From: Siphonodentalium dalli
Lineage: Eukaryota > Mollusca > Scaphopoda > Gadilida > Siphonodentaliidae
Assembly (NCBI GenBank): GCA_032622095.1
Contig: CP136069.1
Coordinates: 7,148,036-7,212,035, forward strand
DNA length: 64,000 bases
Direction of reading: 5' to 3'
Below, in pieces: positions 22,829 through 34,800 of the stretch. A program made the position numbers and the translations under genes. The notes under the pieces were generated by a model. The model worked only from the letters and a program-made list of their open reading frames with translations, did not search any database and was not told the DNA's origin. Position 1 is the first letter of the stretch. Each line of letters opens with the position of its first letter.

Positions 22829-22856
22829 TGCAATAATTATGCCTTATATCTTCTAG

Positions 22857-22970
22857 CCCAAGAAATTTGACATGCATTTTACGATTGGCGAGGCCTTAGT
22901 GTTTGCGTGTCAAGGAAGCAGCTCCCCAGCAGCTCGTAATCTGTGGACTGAAGAAGAGGCTGATTTCAAG
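22857..22970 (+). CDS. ECPAS: ECPAS/ECM29 exon 5
   Basis: Thirty-eight codons, phase 0 at both ends: PKKFDMHFTIGEALVFACQG, then SSSPAARNLWTEEEADFK. The FTIGEA motif and the S-xx-AAR-xx-W-xx-EEE pattern match the vertebrate ECM29 stretch I remember ([25 protein letters not shown]). The acceptor is atcttctag at 22848-22856 and the donor gtttgt at 22971. A 23-bp minisatellite ends only about 28 bp before the exon, and a G-rich minisatellite that begins within a few bases of the donor includes later copies of the CAAG/gttt junction. The exon is therefore squeezed between two tandem arrays. Confidence 0.92.
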
Positions 22971-23815
22971 GTTTGTGATACATATATATCGATAGTGCTG
23001 GGTGGGGGGGGGGGGGTATATATCGATAGTGTTGGGGGGGGGGGGGGGGGTATATATCGATAGTGCTGGGTGGGGGCGGTATATATCGATAGTGCTGGGT
23101 GGGGGGGGGGGGGGGGGGGTATATATCGATAGTGCTGGGTGGGGGGGGGGTATATATCGATAGTGCTGGGTGGGGGGGTATATATCGATAGTGCTGGGTG
23201 GGGGGGGGGGGGTATATATCGATAGTGCTGGGTGGGGGGGGGGTATATATCGATAGTGCTGGGTGGGGGGGGGGGGGGGTATATATCGATAGTGCTGGGG
23301 GGGGGGGGGCTGGGGGGGGTGTATATATCGATAGTGCTGGGTGGTTATATATCGATAGTGCTGGGTGGTTATATATCGATAGTGCTGGGGGGGGTGTATA
23401 TATCGATAGTGCTGGGTGGTTATATATCGATAGTGCTGGGTGGTTATATATCGATAGTGCTGGGTGGTTTCCCAATTTACCGTCAAGGTTTGCGATACAT
23501 ATATATCGATAGTGCTGGGTTGTTTCCCGATTTACCGTCAAGGTTTGCGATACATATATATCGATAGTGCTGGGTTGTGTCCCGATTTACCGTCAAGGTT
23601 TGCGATACATATATATCGATAGTGCTGGGTTGTTTCCCGATTTACCGTCAAGGTTTGCGATACATATATATCGATAGTGCTGGGTTGTTTCCCGATTTAC
23701 CGTCAAGGTTTGCGATACATATATATCGATAGTGCTGGGTTTTTTCCCGATTTACCGTCAAGGTTTGCGATACATATATATCGATAGTGCTGGGTGGTTT
23801 CCAGATTTACCATCA
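22971..23815 (+). repeat. G-rich minisatellite seeded at the exon 5 donor
   Basis: The array begins in the donor-proximal intron: gtttgtgatacatatatatc then gatagtgctgggtgggg. The first units are tatatatcgatagtgctggg plus 3-20 G. From about 23471 the unit is 55 bp and includes caaggtttgcgatac, that is, a copy of the exon end CAAG with gttt. Reverse-strand frames such as PPPQHYRYI are artefacts. Confidence 0.9.
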
Positions 23816-23884
23816 ATAGCTGGTGAGAAATTCAATATGCCTCAGAAGGAAATGAGATAACTCCTGTTCTAGCATACAGAATTC

Positions 23885-24337
23885 TTAACCCTTTACCCAA
23901 CAAAACGGCCAAATAAAGCTTCAACAGCCTAAAATATCTTCGGTCTGTCTCAATAACACCATACAAATATGGATATCATTGGAACCGGTTCAATGACCAC
24001 ATTGTGATGGTTACAGTTATGCCCTGTGCCAATGCATTCTCTTATATATGCGAGTCGACCATAGGTCGCCTCGCAATATAAGAGAATGCATTGGCCTAAA
24101 AAAATTCTTTTTTAACACTTTTTACCATTTTTTCTTACATTCTTTAACATTTTTATTTTTTTTTCTTACATTTTTTAATAATTTTTATAATATTTTTCTA
24201 CATTCTTTGACAATTTTATCATTTTTAATATGTGTTAAGCCAATGCATTCTCTTATATATGCGAGGCGACCTATGGTCGACTCGCATATATAAGAGAATG
24301 CATTGGCACAGGGCCGTTTTGTTGGGTAAAGGGTTAA
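23885..24337. mobile_element. TTAA-flanked piggyBac-like MITE, copy 3
   Basis: TTAACCCTTTACCCAACA start and inverse end; two 68-bp hairpins inside. The unique arm (aataaagcttcaacagccta) is on the left here, so orientation is opposite to the copy at 348. Confidence 0.85.
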
Positions 24338-24613
24338 AGGGGAATCTCAGTCCTAATACTAGCATATGAAAAATTCTTATCTTAAACGTTTCGTTGACTA
24401 GAGCATCTACATTTATTTCATCCATTGACCAATCTTCATAAAATGTTGACTGAAGAGCAACATAGAATCGACAATACAAACTGCCAAATTAATGGCACAC
24501 AATAGATCAATGCACAAGAAATGTCACCCCATGTGTATTGCATGAGTATATCTCATTGATACATATGTGTATAATATACACATGTATTATAATCTGGCCA
24601 CAAATATTTTCAG

Positions 24614-26736
24614 ACTTTGAGTGCTGATGTATCGTCAGGGGATTATAATTATCTTCTGCTGAATATTATCAGGCATCGAGTGACGGGACTGCTGACGTTG
24701 TTAATTAGATTATAATTATCTTCTGCTGAATATTATCAGTCATTGAGTGACTGGACTGCTGACGTTGTTAATTAGATTATAATTATCTTCTGCTGAATAT
24801 TTTCAGGCATCGAGTGACGGGACTGCTGACGTTGTTGATTTGATTGGATTATATTTAATATTTTCAGGTTTCGAGTGACGGGACTGCTGACGTTGTTAAT
24901 TAGATTATAATTATCTTCTGCTGAATATTATCAGGCATCGAGTGACGGGACTGCTGACGTTGATTTGATTATATTTATCTTCTGCTGAATATTTTCAGGT
25001 TTCGAGTGACGGGACTGCTGACGTTGTTGATTGGATTGGATTATATTTAATATTTTTAGGTTTCGAGTGACGGGACTGCTGACGTTGTTAATTAGATTAT
25101 AATTATCTTCTGCTGAATATTTTCAGGCATCGAGTGACGGGACTGCTGACGTTGTTGATTTGATTGGATTATATTTAATATTTTTAGGTTTCGAGTGACG
25201 GGACTGCTGACGTTGTTGATTAGATTATAATTATCTTCTGCTGAATATTTTCAGGCATTGAGTAACGGGACTGCTGACGTTGTTAATTTGAATGGATTAT
25301 ATTTAATATTTTCAGGTTTCGAGTGACGGGACTGCTGACGTTGTTAATTAGATTATAATTATCTTTTGCTGAATATTTTCAGGCATTGAGTAACGGGACT
25401 GCTGACGTTGTTAATTTGAATTGATTATATTTAATATTTTCAGGCATTGAGTAACGGGACTGCTGACGTTGTTAATTTGAATTGATTATATTTAATATTT
25501 TCAGGCATCGAGTGACGGGACTGCTGACGTTGTTGATTTGATTGGATTATATTTATTATTTTCAGGTTTCGAGTGACGGGACTGCTGACGTTGTTGATTT
25601 GATTATAATTATCTTCTGCTGAATATTTTCAGGCATTGAGTGACGGGACTGCTGACGTTGTTAATTTGAATGGATTATATTTAATATTTTCAGGCATTGA
25701 GTGACGGGACTGCTGACGTTGTTAATTTGAATGGATTATATTTAATATTTTCAGGTTTCGAGTGACGGGACTGCTGACGTTGTTGATTTGATTATAATTA
25801 TCTTCTGCTGAATATTTTCAGGCATTGAGTGACGGGACTGCTGACGTTGTTAATTTGAATGGATTATATTTAATATTTTCAGGCATTGAGTAACGGGACT
25901 GCTGACGTTGTTAATTTGAATTGATTATATTTAATATTTTCAGGCATTGAGTAACGGGACTGCTGATGTTGTTAATTTGAATGGATTATATTTAATATTT
26001 TCAGGTTTCGAGTGACGGGACTGCTGACGTTGTTAATTTGAATGGATTATATTTAATATTTTCAGGTTTCGAGTGACGGGACTGCTGACGTTGTTGATTT
26101 GATTGGATTATATTTAATATTTTCTGGTTTCGAGTGACGGGACTGCTGACGTTGTTAATTTGAATGGATTATATTTAATATTTTCAGGCATTGAGTAACG
26201 GGACTGCTGACATTGTTAATTTGAATTGATTATATTTAATATTTTCAGGCATTGAGTGACGGGACTGCTGACGTTGTTAATTTGAATGGATTATATTTAA
26301 TATTTTCAGGTATCGAGTGACGGGACTGCTGACGTTGTTGATTTGATTGGATTATATTTAATATTTTCAGGTATCGAGTGACGGGACTGCTGACGTTGTT
26401 GATTTGATTGGATTATATTTAATATTTTCAGGCATTGAGTGACGGGACTGCTGACGTTGTTGATTTGATTGGATTATATTTAATATTTTCAGGTATCGAG
26501 TGACGGGACTGCTGACGTTGTTGATTTGATTGGATTATATTTAATATTTTCAGGCATCGAGTGACGGGACTGCTGACGTTGTTGATTTGATTGGATTAAA
26601 TTTAATATTTTCAGGTTTCGAGTGACGGGACTGCTGACGTTGTTGATTTGATTGGATTATATTTAATATTTTCAGGTTTCGAGTGACGGGACTGCTGACG
26701 TTGTTGATTTGATTGGATTATATTTAATATTTTCAG
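24614..26736 (+). repeat. Tandem array of exon 6 acceptor plus exon start (33 copies upstream of the exon)
   Basis: Units of about 61 or 67 bp contain ttttcag, then gtttcgagtgacgggactgc or gcatcgagtgacgggactgc, then an AT-rich spacer (gattatatttaatat, or gattataattatcttctgct). I count 34 occurrences of the ggactgctga core including the true exon. Nearly every unit keeps an AG acceptor after a pyrimidine run (ttttcag or ttttag). Confidence 0.95.
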
Positions 26737-26829
26737 GTTTCGAGTGACGGGACTGCTGATGATGTTGAGTGGTATGTTGACCTCTTGTTGAAGAAGAAGG
26801 TCAACGACAGTAATCCTCATATTAGACAT
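26737..26829 (+). CDS. ECPAS: ECPAS/ECM29 exon 6
   Basis: Thirty-one codons, phase 0 at both ends: VSSDGTADDVEWYVDLLLKK, then KVNDSNPHIRH. This aligns with the vertebrate NDVVPWVLDVILNKH...SPNPHVRQ segment I recall, including NPHxR, a HEAT-repeat signature. The acceptor is tatttaatattttcag ending at 26736, and the donor is gtatga at 26830. The first 30 or so bases of this exon, with their acceptor, are repeated about 33 times upstream in the array 24670-26736. In the closest upstream copy, splicing to that site would meet TGA after 23 codons, so the last acceptor is the only one expected to give ECPAS. In exon 6 the repeat unit word gctgacgttgtt has diverged to gctgatgatgtt. Confidence 0.92.
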
Positions 26830-26997
26830 GTATGATATTTTGCTTTCTTAACTTTAATATCTCTGACGAGTTCAGGACGAGTCCAACTTATTGTTTCCCT
26901 CAGTTTAAATTTTTCTGATTTTGTTTAGTTCATCATCAATATAACTTGAACAAAGATTCATCCTATTTTAGGAATGTGATTTCTTATCAATAAAATA

Positions 26998-27460
26998 TTA
27001 ACCCTTTCAGTGCCAGGGGCCGATCTCATCGGCCCTAATTTACGGTCTGTAAATAAAAAAATAACAAATAATTTTTATTTATTTTTTTGGGGTTGAATTT
27101 TTTTTGGGTATGCTTAAGCATGCTATAGCAAATTTAAAAACAAACTGGATAAAACCTTAGAGGCATGTTATAACTCAAAACTATCACCAAGTATTCATAG
27201 TAATAATTTTGATGGCCATGTAAAACGTAAGATTTCCTGGCACTAAACCGACAAAATAAGTCTGTTAAAGAATATAAGAAAAAATTATTAAAATTGTAAA
27301 AAATTGTAAAAAATAATAACAAATGATGAAAAATTGTTAGGCCAATGCATTCTCTTATATATGCGAGGCGACATATGGTCGACTCGCATATATAAAAGAA
27401 TGCATTGGCACAGGGTATATCGGTTGATACAAAAATCGGACCTGGCACTGAAAGGGTTAA
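26998..27460. mobile_element. TTAA-flanked MITE, family with CCCTTTCAGTGCC ends
   Basis: Perfect 20-bp inverted ends start TTAACCCTTTCAGTGCCAGG. One 68-bp hairpin (27341-27413) is inside. The rest of intron 6 (27461-28776) shows no recognised feature. Confidence 0.85.
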
Positions 27461-28776
27461 TCAGTTTGGAAACCAGTTCTGTCTAGTCTTTACAGAGCTA
27501 CTGTTCTTACTTCATAATTTTTTGTCAAAATGTTTTGCCTATTGGAACCATTCTCTATAAATTAGTAATTATCAATGTTGAGAGTGATATTTTAATCTAA
27601 GATCAGCAACCATGGTTGATATTTTGTTGTGATACAGACTTATTAACATAACGGATAAAAACATATCCCGTTTATAACCATATTATGTTCCTGCACCAAA
27701 CCATTTACACTGTATTATATGTTAATTTCTACCCTCAAATAACATAAGATTTTGATAGACCACCGGTTATAAACATAGAAATATGCAATAACATGTTAAC
27801 CACGCAGGTGAAACTATGCACACATGCCAGTTAATCGAGAGGCCATTACAGTTAATTATGTAATTCAATCAATGCAAAGATGGCAAACAAAGAGAAACAA
27901 GCTGTGAACGACCACATGGGCGCTTAAGATACTGATAGGCCTGTCAGCTAATTGGTTTTTATCACTTACAATCCGGCATGTGTGCTCTTTTTAATCCATT
28001 TACAATGGAACTTTAATGTACTTTGACAGGGCTTCGAATTCCGTGTCCGAAACGTTCCAATGTCGTGACATTGCATCACTGCGATCATGCTCAAAATAAG
28101 AACCTAATTTGTATGAATAGGAAATGGATGAGTATGTTTACTTAAACCCGGTGACATGGTCCCACGCTGTCTGATTCATATCATATCAAACTCAAGCCAT
28201 ACTTTCTCTCATCATAACCATCCAAAATGTCTAAACGTAAACGTAACGATTTGTCACTCGGAGTTAAATACGAAAAATGAAAGTAAAGCTTGTTTTATTT
28301 TGTGGAATTCCTAGCGGGAAATCCCCTATTCACTCCAATGTCTACAGATAGAGTTACTCCTCCTGACTTGTAACCGGATGTCGAATTTAGTGAAAATTGA
28401 ATCTGACTCGCGGCGCTTAAATTCACTTATTTCTGGTTCTTTTTCATGCATAATACATGCATCAAGATTGATTCTCCAATCATTCATCAAAGTTATGTTG
28501 TGTCAAGTTTATTTTGGTGACATAAAAAGAAGAATAGTAGAAAAATAAATAAAACAACCGCCATATTCAATGATTGATGATGGCGACGGAAAATGTGATC
28601 AAATGTCCATACAAAGTACACACAAAATGGGCCAAATATCGGAATCCCGCACATAAACATACACGCTTATTAACATAAATTCCTCTAGCAGCGAGGCTAT
28701 GTGATAAAGCGGGATTAACTGTACTAGTATGTGACATCTTAGTAATATCTTACTTACTTTCTTTTTATTTGGATAG

Positions 28777-28891
28777 GCTGCAGCGATATTTTTGCTAGCG
28801 GTTGTGAAGAAATGCGGGGATCACAGAGCGATTCAGAAGAACTTGCTTAATATGCAGATGGCTTTCATGCAACTCTTATCGGAGAATGATG
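28777..28891 (+). CDS. ECPAS: ECPAS/ECM29 exon 7
   Basis: The exon reads AAAIFLLAVVKKC, then GDHRAIQKNLLNMQMAFMQL and ends LSEND plus one base (phase 1). The vertebrate counterpart as I recall it is [39 protein letters not shown], so length and motif order agree. The acceptor is ctttttatttggatag ending at 28776. The donor is gtttgt at 28892, and the split GAT codon is completed by exon 8 across a 28.8 kb intron. The last 34 bases of the exon (from ATGGCTTTC at 28858) with their donor are repeated about 150 times immediately downstream. The first donor gives the conserved frame; the second would shift the frame. The donor departs from consensus at +3 and +4. Confidence 0.92.
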
Positions 28892-31800
28892 GTTTGTATA
28901 ATTATTCATTAATATGCAGATGGCTTTCATGCAACTCTTATCGGAGAATGATAGTTTGTATAATTATTCATTAATATGCAGATGGCTTTCATGCAACTCT
29001 TATCGGAGAATGATGGTTCGTATAATTATTCATTAATATGCAGATGGCTTTCATGCAACTCTTATCGGAGAATGATGGTTCGTATAATGATGGCTTTCAT
29101 GCAACTCTTATCGGAGAATGATGGTTCGTATAATTATTCATTAATATGCAGATGGCTTTCATGCAACTCTTATCGGAGAATGATGGTTCGTATAATTATT
29201 ACTTAATATGCAGATGGCTTTCATGCAACTCTTATCGGAGAATGATGGTTTGTATAATTATTCATTAATATGCAGATGGCTTTCATGCAACTCTTATCGG
29301 AGAATGATGGTTTGTATAATTATTCATTAATATGCAGATGGCTTTCATGCAACTCTTATCGGAGAATGATGGTTTGTATAATTATTCATTAATATGCAGA
29401 TGGCTTTCATGCAACTCTTATCGGAGAATGATGGTTTGTATAATTATTCATTAATATGCAGATGGCTTTCATGCAACTCTTATCGGAGAATGATGGTTCG
29501 TATAATTATTACTTAATATGCAGATGGCTTTCATGCAACTCTTATCGGAGAATGATGGTTCGTATAATTATTCATTAATATGCAGATGGCTTTCATGCAA
29601 CTCTTATCGGAGAATGATGGTTCGTATAATGATGGCTTTCATGCAACTCTTATCGGAGAATGATGGTTCGTATAATGATGGCTTTCATGCAACTCTTATC
29701 GGAGAATGATGGTTTGTATAATTATTCATTAATATGCAGATGGCTTTCATGCAACTCTTATCGGAGAATGATGGTTCGTATAATGATGGCTTTCATGCAA
29801 CTCTTATCGGAGAATGATGGTTTGTATAATTATTCATTAATATGCAGATGGCTTTCATGCAACTCTTATCGGAGAATGATGGTTCGTATAATGATGGCTT
29901 TCATGCAACTCTTATCGGAGAATGATGGTTTGTATAATGTTGGCTTTCATGCAACTCTTATCGGAGAATGATGGTTTGTATAATGATGGCTTTCATGCAA
30001 CTCTTATCAGAGAATGATGGTTTGTATAATTATTCATTAATATGCAGATGGCTTTCATGCAACTCTTATCAGAGAATGATGGTTTGTATAATTATTCATT
30101 AATATGCAGATGGCTTTCATGCAACTCTTATCGGAGAATGATGGTTTGTATAATTATTCATTAATATGCAGATGGCTTTCATGCAACTCTTATCGGAGAA
30201 TGATGGTTTGTATAATTATTCATTAATATGCAGATGGCTTTCATGCAACTCTTATCGGAGAATGATGGTTTGTATAATTATTACTTAATATGCAGATGGC
30301 TTTCATGCAACTCTTATCGGAGAATGATGGTTCGTATAATGATGGCTTTCATGCAACTCTTATCGGAGAATGATGGTTCGTATAATTATTCATTAATATG
30401 CAGATGGCTTTCATGCAACTCTTATCGGAGAATGATGGTTTGTATAATTATTCATTAATATGCAGATGGCTTTCATGCAACTCTTATCGGAGAATGATGG
30501 TTTGTATAATTATTCATTAATATGCAGATGGCTTTCATGCAACTCTTATCGGAGAATGATGGTTCGTATAATGATGGCTTTCATGCAACTCTTATCGGAG
30601 AATGATGGTTCGTATAATGATGGCTTTCATGCAACTCTTATCGGAGAATGATGGTTCGTATAATGATGGCTTTCATGCAACTCTTATCGGAGAATGATGG
30701 TTCGTATAATGATGGCTTTCATGCAACTCTTATCGGAGAATGATGGTTCGTATAATGATGGCTTTCATGCAACTCTTATCGGAGAATGATGGTTTGTATA
30801 ATGATGGCTTTCATGCAACTCTTATCAGAGAATGATGGTTTGTATAATTATTCATTAATATGCAGATGGCTTTCATGCAACTCTTATCGAAGAATGATGG
30901 TTTGTATAATTATTCATTAATATGCAGATGGCTTTCATGCAACTCTTATCGGAGAATGATGGTTTGTATAATTATTCATTAATATGCAGATGGCTTTCAT
31001 GCAACTCTTATCGGAGAATGATGGTTTGTATAATTATTCATTAATATGCAGATGGCTTTCATGCAACTCTTATCGGAGAATGATGGTTTGTATAATTATT
31101 CATTAATATGCAGATGGCTTTCATGCAACTCTTATCGGAGAATGATGGTTTGTATAATTATTCATTAATATGCAGATGGCTTTCATGCAACTCTTATCGG
31201 AGAATGATGGTTTGTATAATTATTCATTAATATGCAGATGGCTTTCATGCAACTCTTATCGGAGAATGATGGTTCGTATAATGATGGCTTTCATGCAACT
31301 CTTATCGGAGAATGATGGTTCGTATAATGATGGCTTTCATGCAACTCTTATCGGAGAATGATGGTTCGTATAATGATGGCTTTCATGCAACTCTTATCGG
31401 AGAATGATGGTTCGTATAATGATGGCTTTCATGCAACTCTTATCGGAGAATGATGGTTCGTATAATGATGGCTTTTATGCAACTCTTATCGGAGAATGAT
31501 GGTTTGTATAATGATGGCTTTCATGCAACTCTTATCAGAGAATGATGGTTTGTATAATTATTCATTAATATGCAGATGGCTTTCATGCAACTCTTATCGG
31601 AGAATGATGGTTTGTATAATTATTCATTAATATGCAGATGGCTTTCATGCAACTCTTATCGGAGAATGATGGTTTGTATAATTATTCATTAATATGCAGA
31701 TGGCTTTCATGCAACTCTTATCGGAGAATGATGGTTCGTATAATGATGGCTTTCATGCAACTCTTATCGGAGAATGATGGTTCGTATAATGATGGCTTTC

Positions 31801-34800
31801 ATGCAACTCTTATCGGAGAATGATGGTTCGTATAATGATGGCTTTCATGCAACTCTTATCGGAGAATGATGGTTCGTATAATGATGGCTTTCATGCAACT
31901 CTTATCGGAGAATGATTGTTCGTATAATGATGGCTTTCATGCAACTCTTATCGGAGAATGATGGTTCGTATAATGATGGCTTTCATGCAACTCTTATCGG
32001 AGAATGATGGTTCGTATAATGATGGCTTTCATGCAACTCTTATCGGAGAATGATGGTTTGTATAATGATGGCTTTCATGCAACTCTTATCGGAGAATGAT
32101 GGTTCGTATAATGATGGCTTTCATGCAACTCTTATCGGAGAATGATGGTTCGTATAATGATGGCTTTCATGCAACTCTTATCGGAGAATGATGGTTCGTA
32201 TAATGATGGCTTTCATGCAACTCTTATCAGAGAATGATGGTTTGTATAATGATGGCTTTCATGCAACTCTTATCAGAGAATGATGGTTCGTATAATGATG
32301 GCTTTCATGCAACTCTTATCGGAGAATGATGGTTCGTATAATGATGGCTTTCATGCAACTCTTATCGGAGAATGATGGTTTGTATAATTATTCATTAATA
32401 TGCAGATGGCTTTCATGCAACTCTTATCGGAGAATGATGGTTCGTATAATTATTCATTAATATGCAGATGGCTTTCATGCAACTCTTATCGGAGAATGAT
32501 GGTTTGTATAATTATTCATTAATATGCAGATGGCTTTCATGCAACTCTTATCGGAGAATGATGGTTTGTATAATGATGGCTTTCATGCAACTCTTATCGG
32601 AGAATGATGGTTTGTATAATTATTCATTAATATGCAGATGGCTTTCATGCAACTCTTATCGGAGAATGATGGTTTGTATAATTATTCATTAATATGCAGA
32701 TGGCTTTCATGCAACTCTTATCGGAGAATGATGGTTTGTATAATGATGGCTTTCATGCAACTCTTATCGGAGAATGATGGTTCGTATAATTATTCATTAA
32801 TATGCAGATGGCTTTCATGCAACTCTTATCGGAGAATGATGGTTTGTATAATTATTCATTAATATGCAGATGGCTTTCATGCAACTCTTATCGGAGAATG
32901 ATGGTTTGTATAATTATTCATTAATATGCAGATGGCTTTCATGCAACTCTTATCGGAGAATGATGGTTTGTATAATTATTCATTAATATGCAGATGGCTT
33001 TCATGCAACTCTTATCGGAGAATGATGGTTCGTATAATTATTCATTAATATGCAGATGGCTTTCATGCAACTCTTATCGGAGAATGATGGTTTGTATAAT
33101 GATGGCTTTCATGCAACTCTTATCGGAGAATGATGGTTCGTATAATTATTCATTAATATGCAGATGGCTTTCATGCAACTCTTATCGGAGAATGATGGTT
33201 TGTATAATGATGGCTTTCATGCAACTCTTATCGGAGAATGATGGTTCGTATAATTATTCATTAATATGCAGATGGCTTTCATGCAACTCTTATCGGAGAA
33301 TGATGGTTTGTATAATTATTCATTAATATGCAGATGGCTTTCATGCAACTCTTATCGGAGAATGATGGTTTGTATAATTATTCATTAATATGCAGATGGA
33401 TTTCATGCAACTCTTATCGGAGAATGATGGTTCGTATAATTATTCATTAATATGCAGATGGCTTTCATGCAACTCTTATCGGAGAATGATGGTTCGTATA
33501 ATTATTCATTAATATGCAGATGGCTTTCATGCAACTCTTATCGGAGAATGATGGTTTGTATAATTATTCATTAATATGCAGATGGCTTTCATGCAACTCT
33601 TATCGGAGAATGATGGTTTGTATAATGATGGCTTTCATGCAACTCTTATCGGAGAATGATGGTTTGTATAATTATTCATTAATATGCAGATGGCTTTCAT
33701 GCAACTCTTATCGGAGAATGATGGTTTGTATAATGATGGCTTTCATGCAACTCTTATCGGAGAATGATGGTTCGTATAATGATGGCTTTCATGCAACTCT
33801 TATCGGAGAATGATGGTTCGTATAATTATTCATTAATATGCAGATGGCTTTCATGCAACTCTTATCGGAGAATGATGGTTCGTATAATGATGGCTTTCAT
33901 GCAACTCTTATCGGAGAATGATGGTTTGTATAATTATTCATTAATATGCAGATGGCTTTCATGCAACTCTTATCGGAGAATGATGGTTCGTATAATTATT
34001 CATTAATATGCAGATGGCTTTCATGCAACTCTTATCGGAGAATGATGGTTCGTATAATGATGGCTTTCATGCAACTCTTATCGGAGAATGATGGTTTGTA
34101 TAATTATTCATTAATATGCAGATGGCTTTCATGCAACTCTTATCGGAGAATGATGGTTTGTATAATTATTCATTAATATGCAGATGGCTTTCATGCAACT
34201 CTTATCGGAGAATGATGGTTTGTATAATTATTCATTAATATGCAGATGGCTTTCATGCAACTCTTATCGGAGAATGATGGTTTGTATAATTATTCATTAA
34301 TATGCAGATGGCTTTCATGCAACTCTTATCGGAGAATGATGGTTCGTATAATGATGGCTTTCATGCAACTCTTATCGGAGAATGATGGTTCGTATAATTA
34401 TTCATTAATATGCAGATGGCTTTCATGCAACTCTTATCGGAGAATGATGGTTTGTATAATTATTCATTAATATGCAGATGGCTTTCATGCAACTCTTATC
34501 GGAGAATGATGGTTTGTATAATTATTCATTAATATGCAGATGGCTTTCATGCAACTCTTATCGGAGAATGATGGTTCGTATAATGATGGCTTTCATGCAA
34601 CTCTTATCGGAGAATGATGGTTCGTATAATGATGGCTTTCATGCAACTCTTATCGGAGAATGATGGTTCGTTAATTATTCATTAATATGCAGATGGCTTT
34701 CATGCAACTCTTATCGGAGAATGATGGTTTGTATAATTATTCATTAATATGCAGATGGCTTTCATGCAACTCTTATCGGAGAATGATGGTTCGTATAATG

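Noticed and set aside
22293-22836. Repeat protein reading HCPYITRATVHILH
   Set aside because: A translation of the 23-bp minisatellite in more than one frame, without independent support.
22896-23541. Proline/tyrosine-rich proteins on the minus strand
   Set aside because: They are reverse readings of the G-rich minisatellite; frames differ but give the same QHYRYI pattern.
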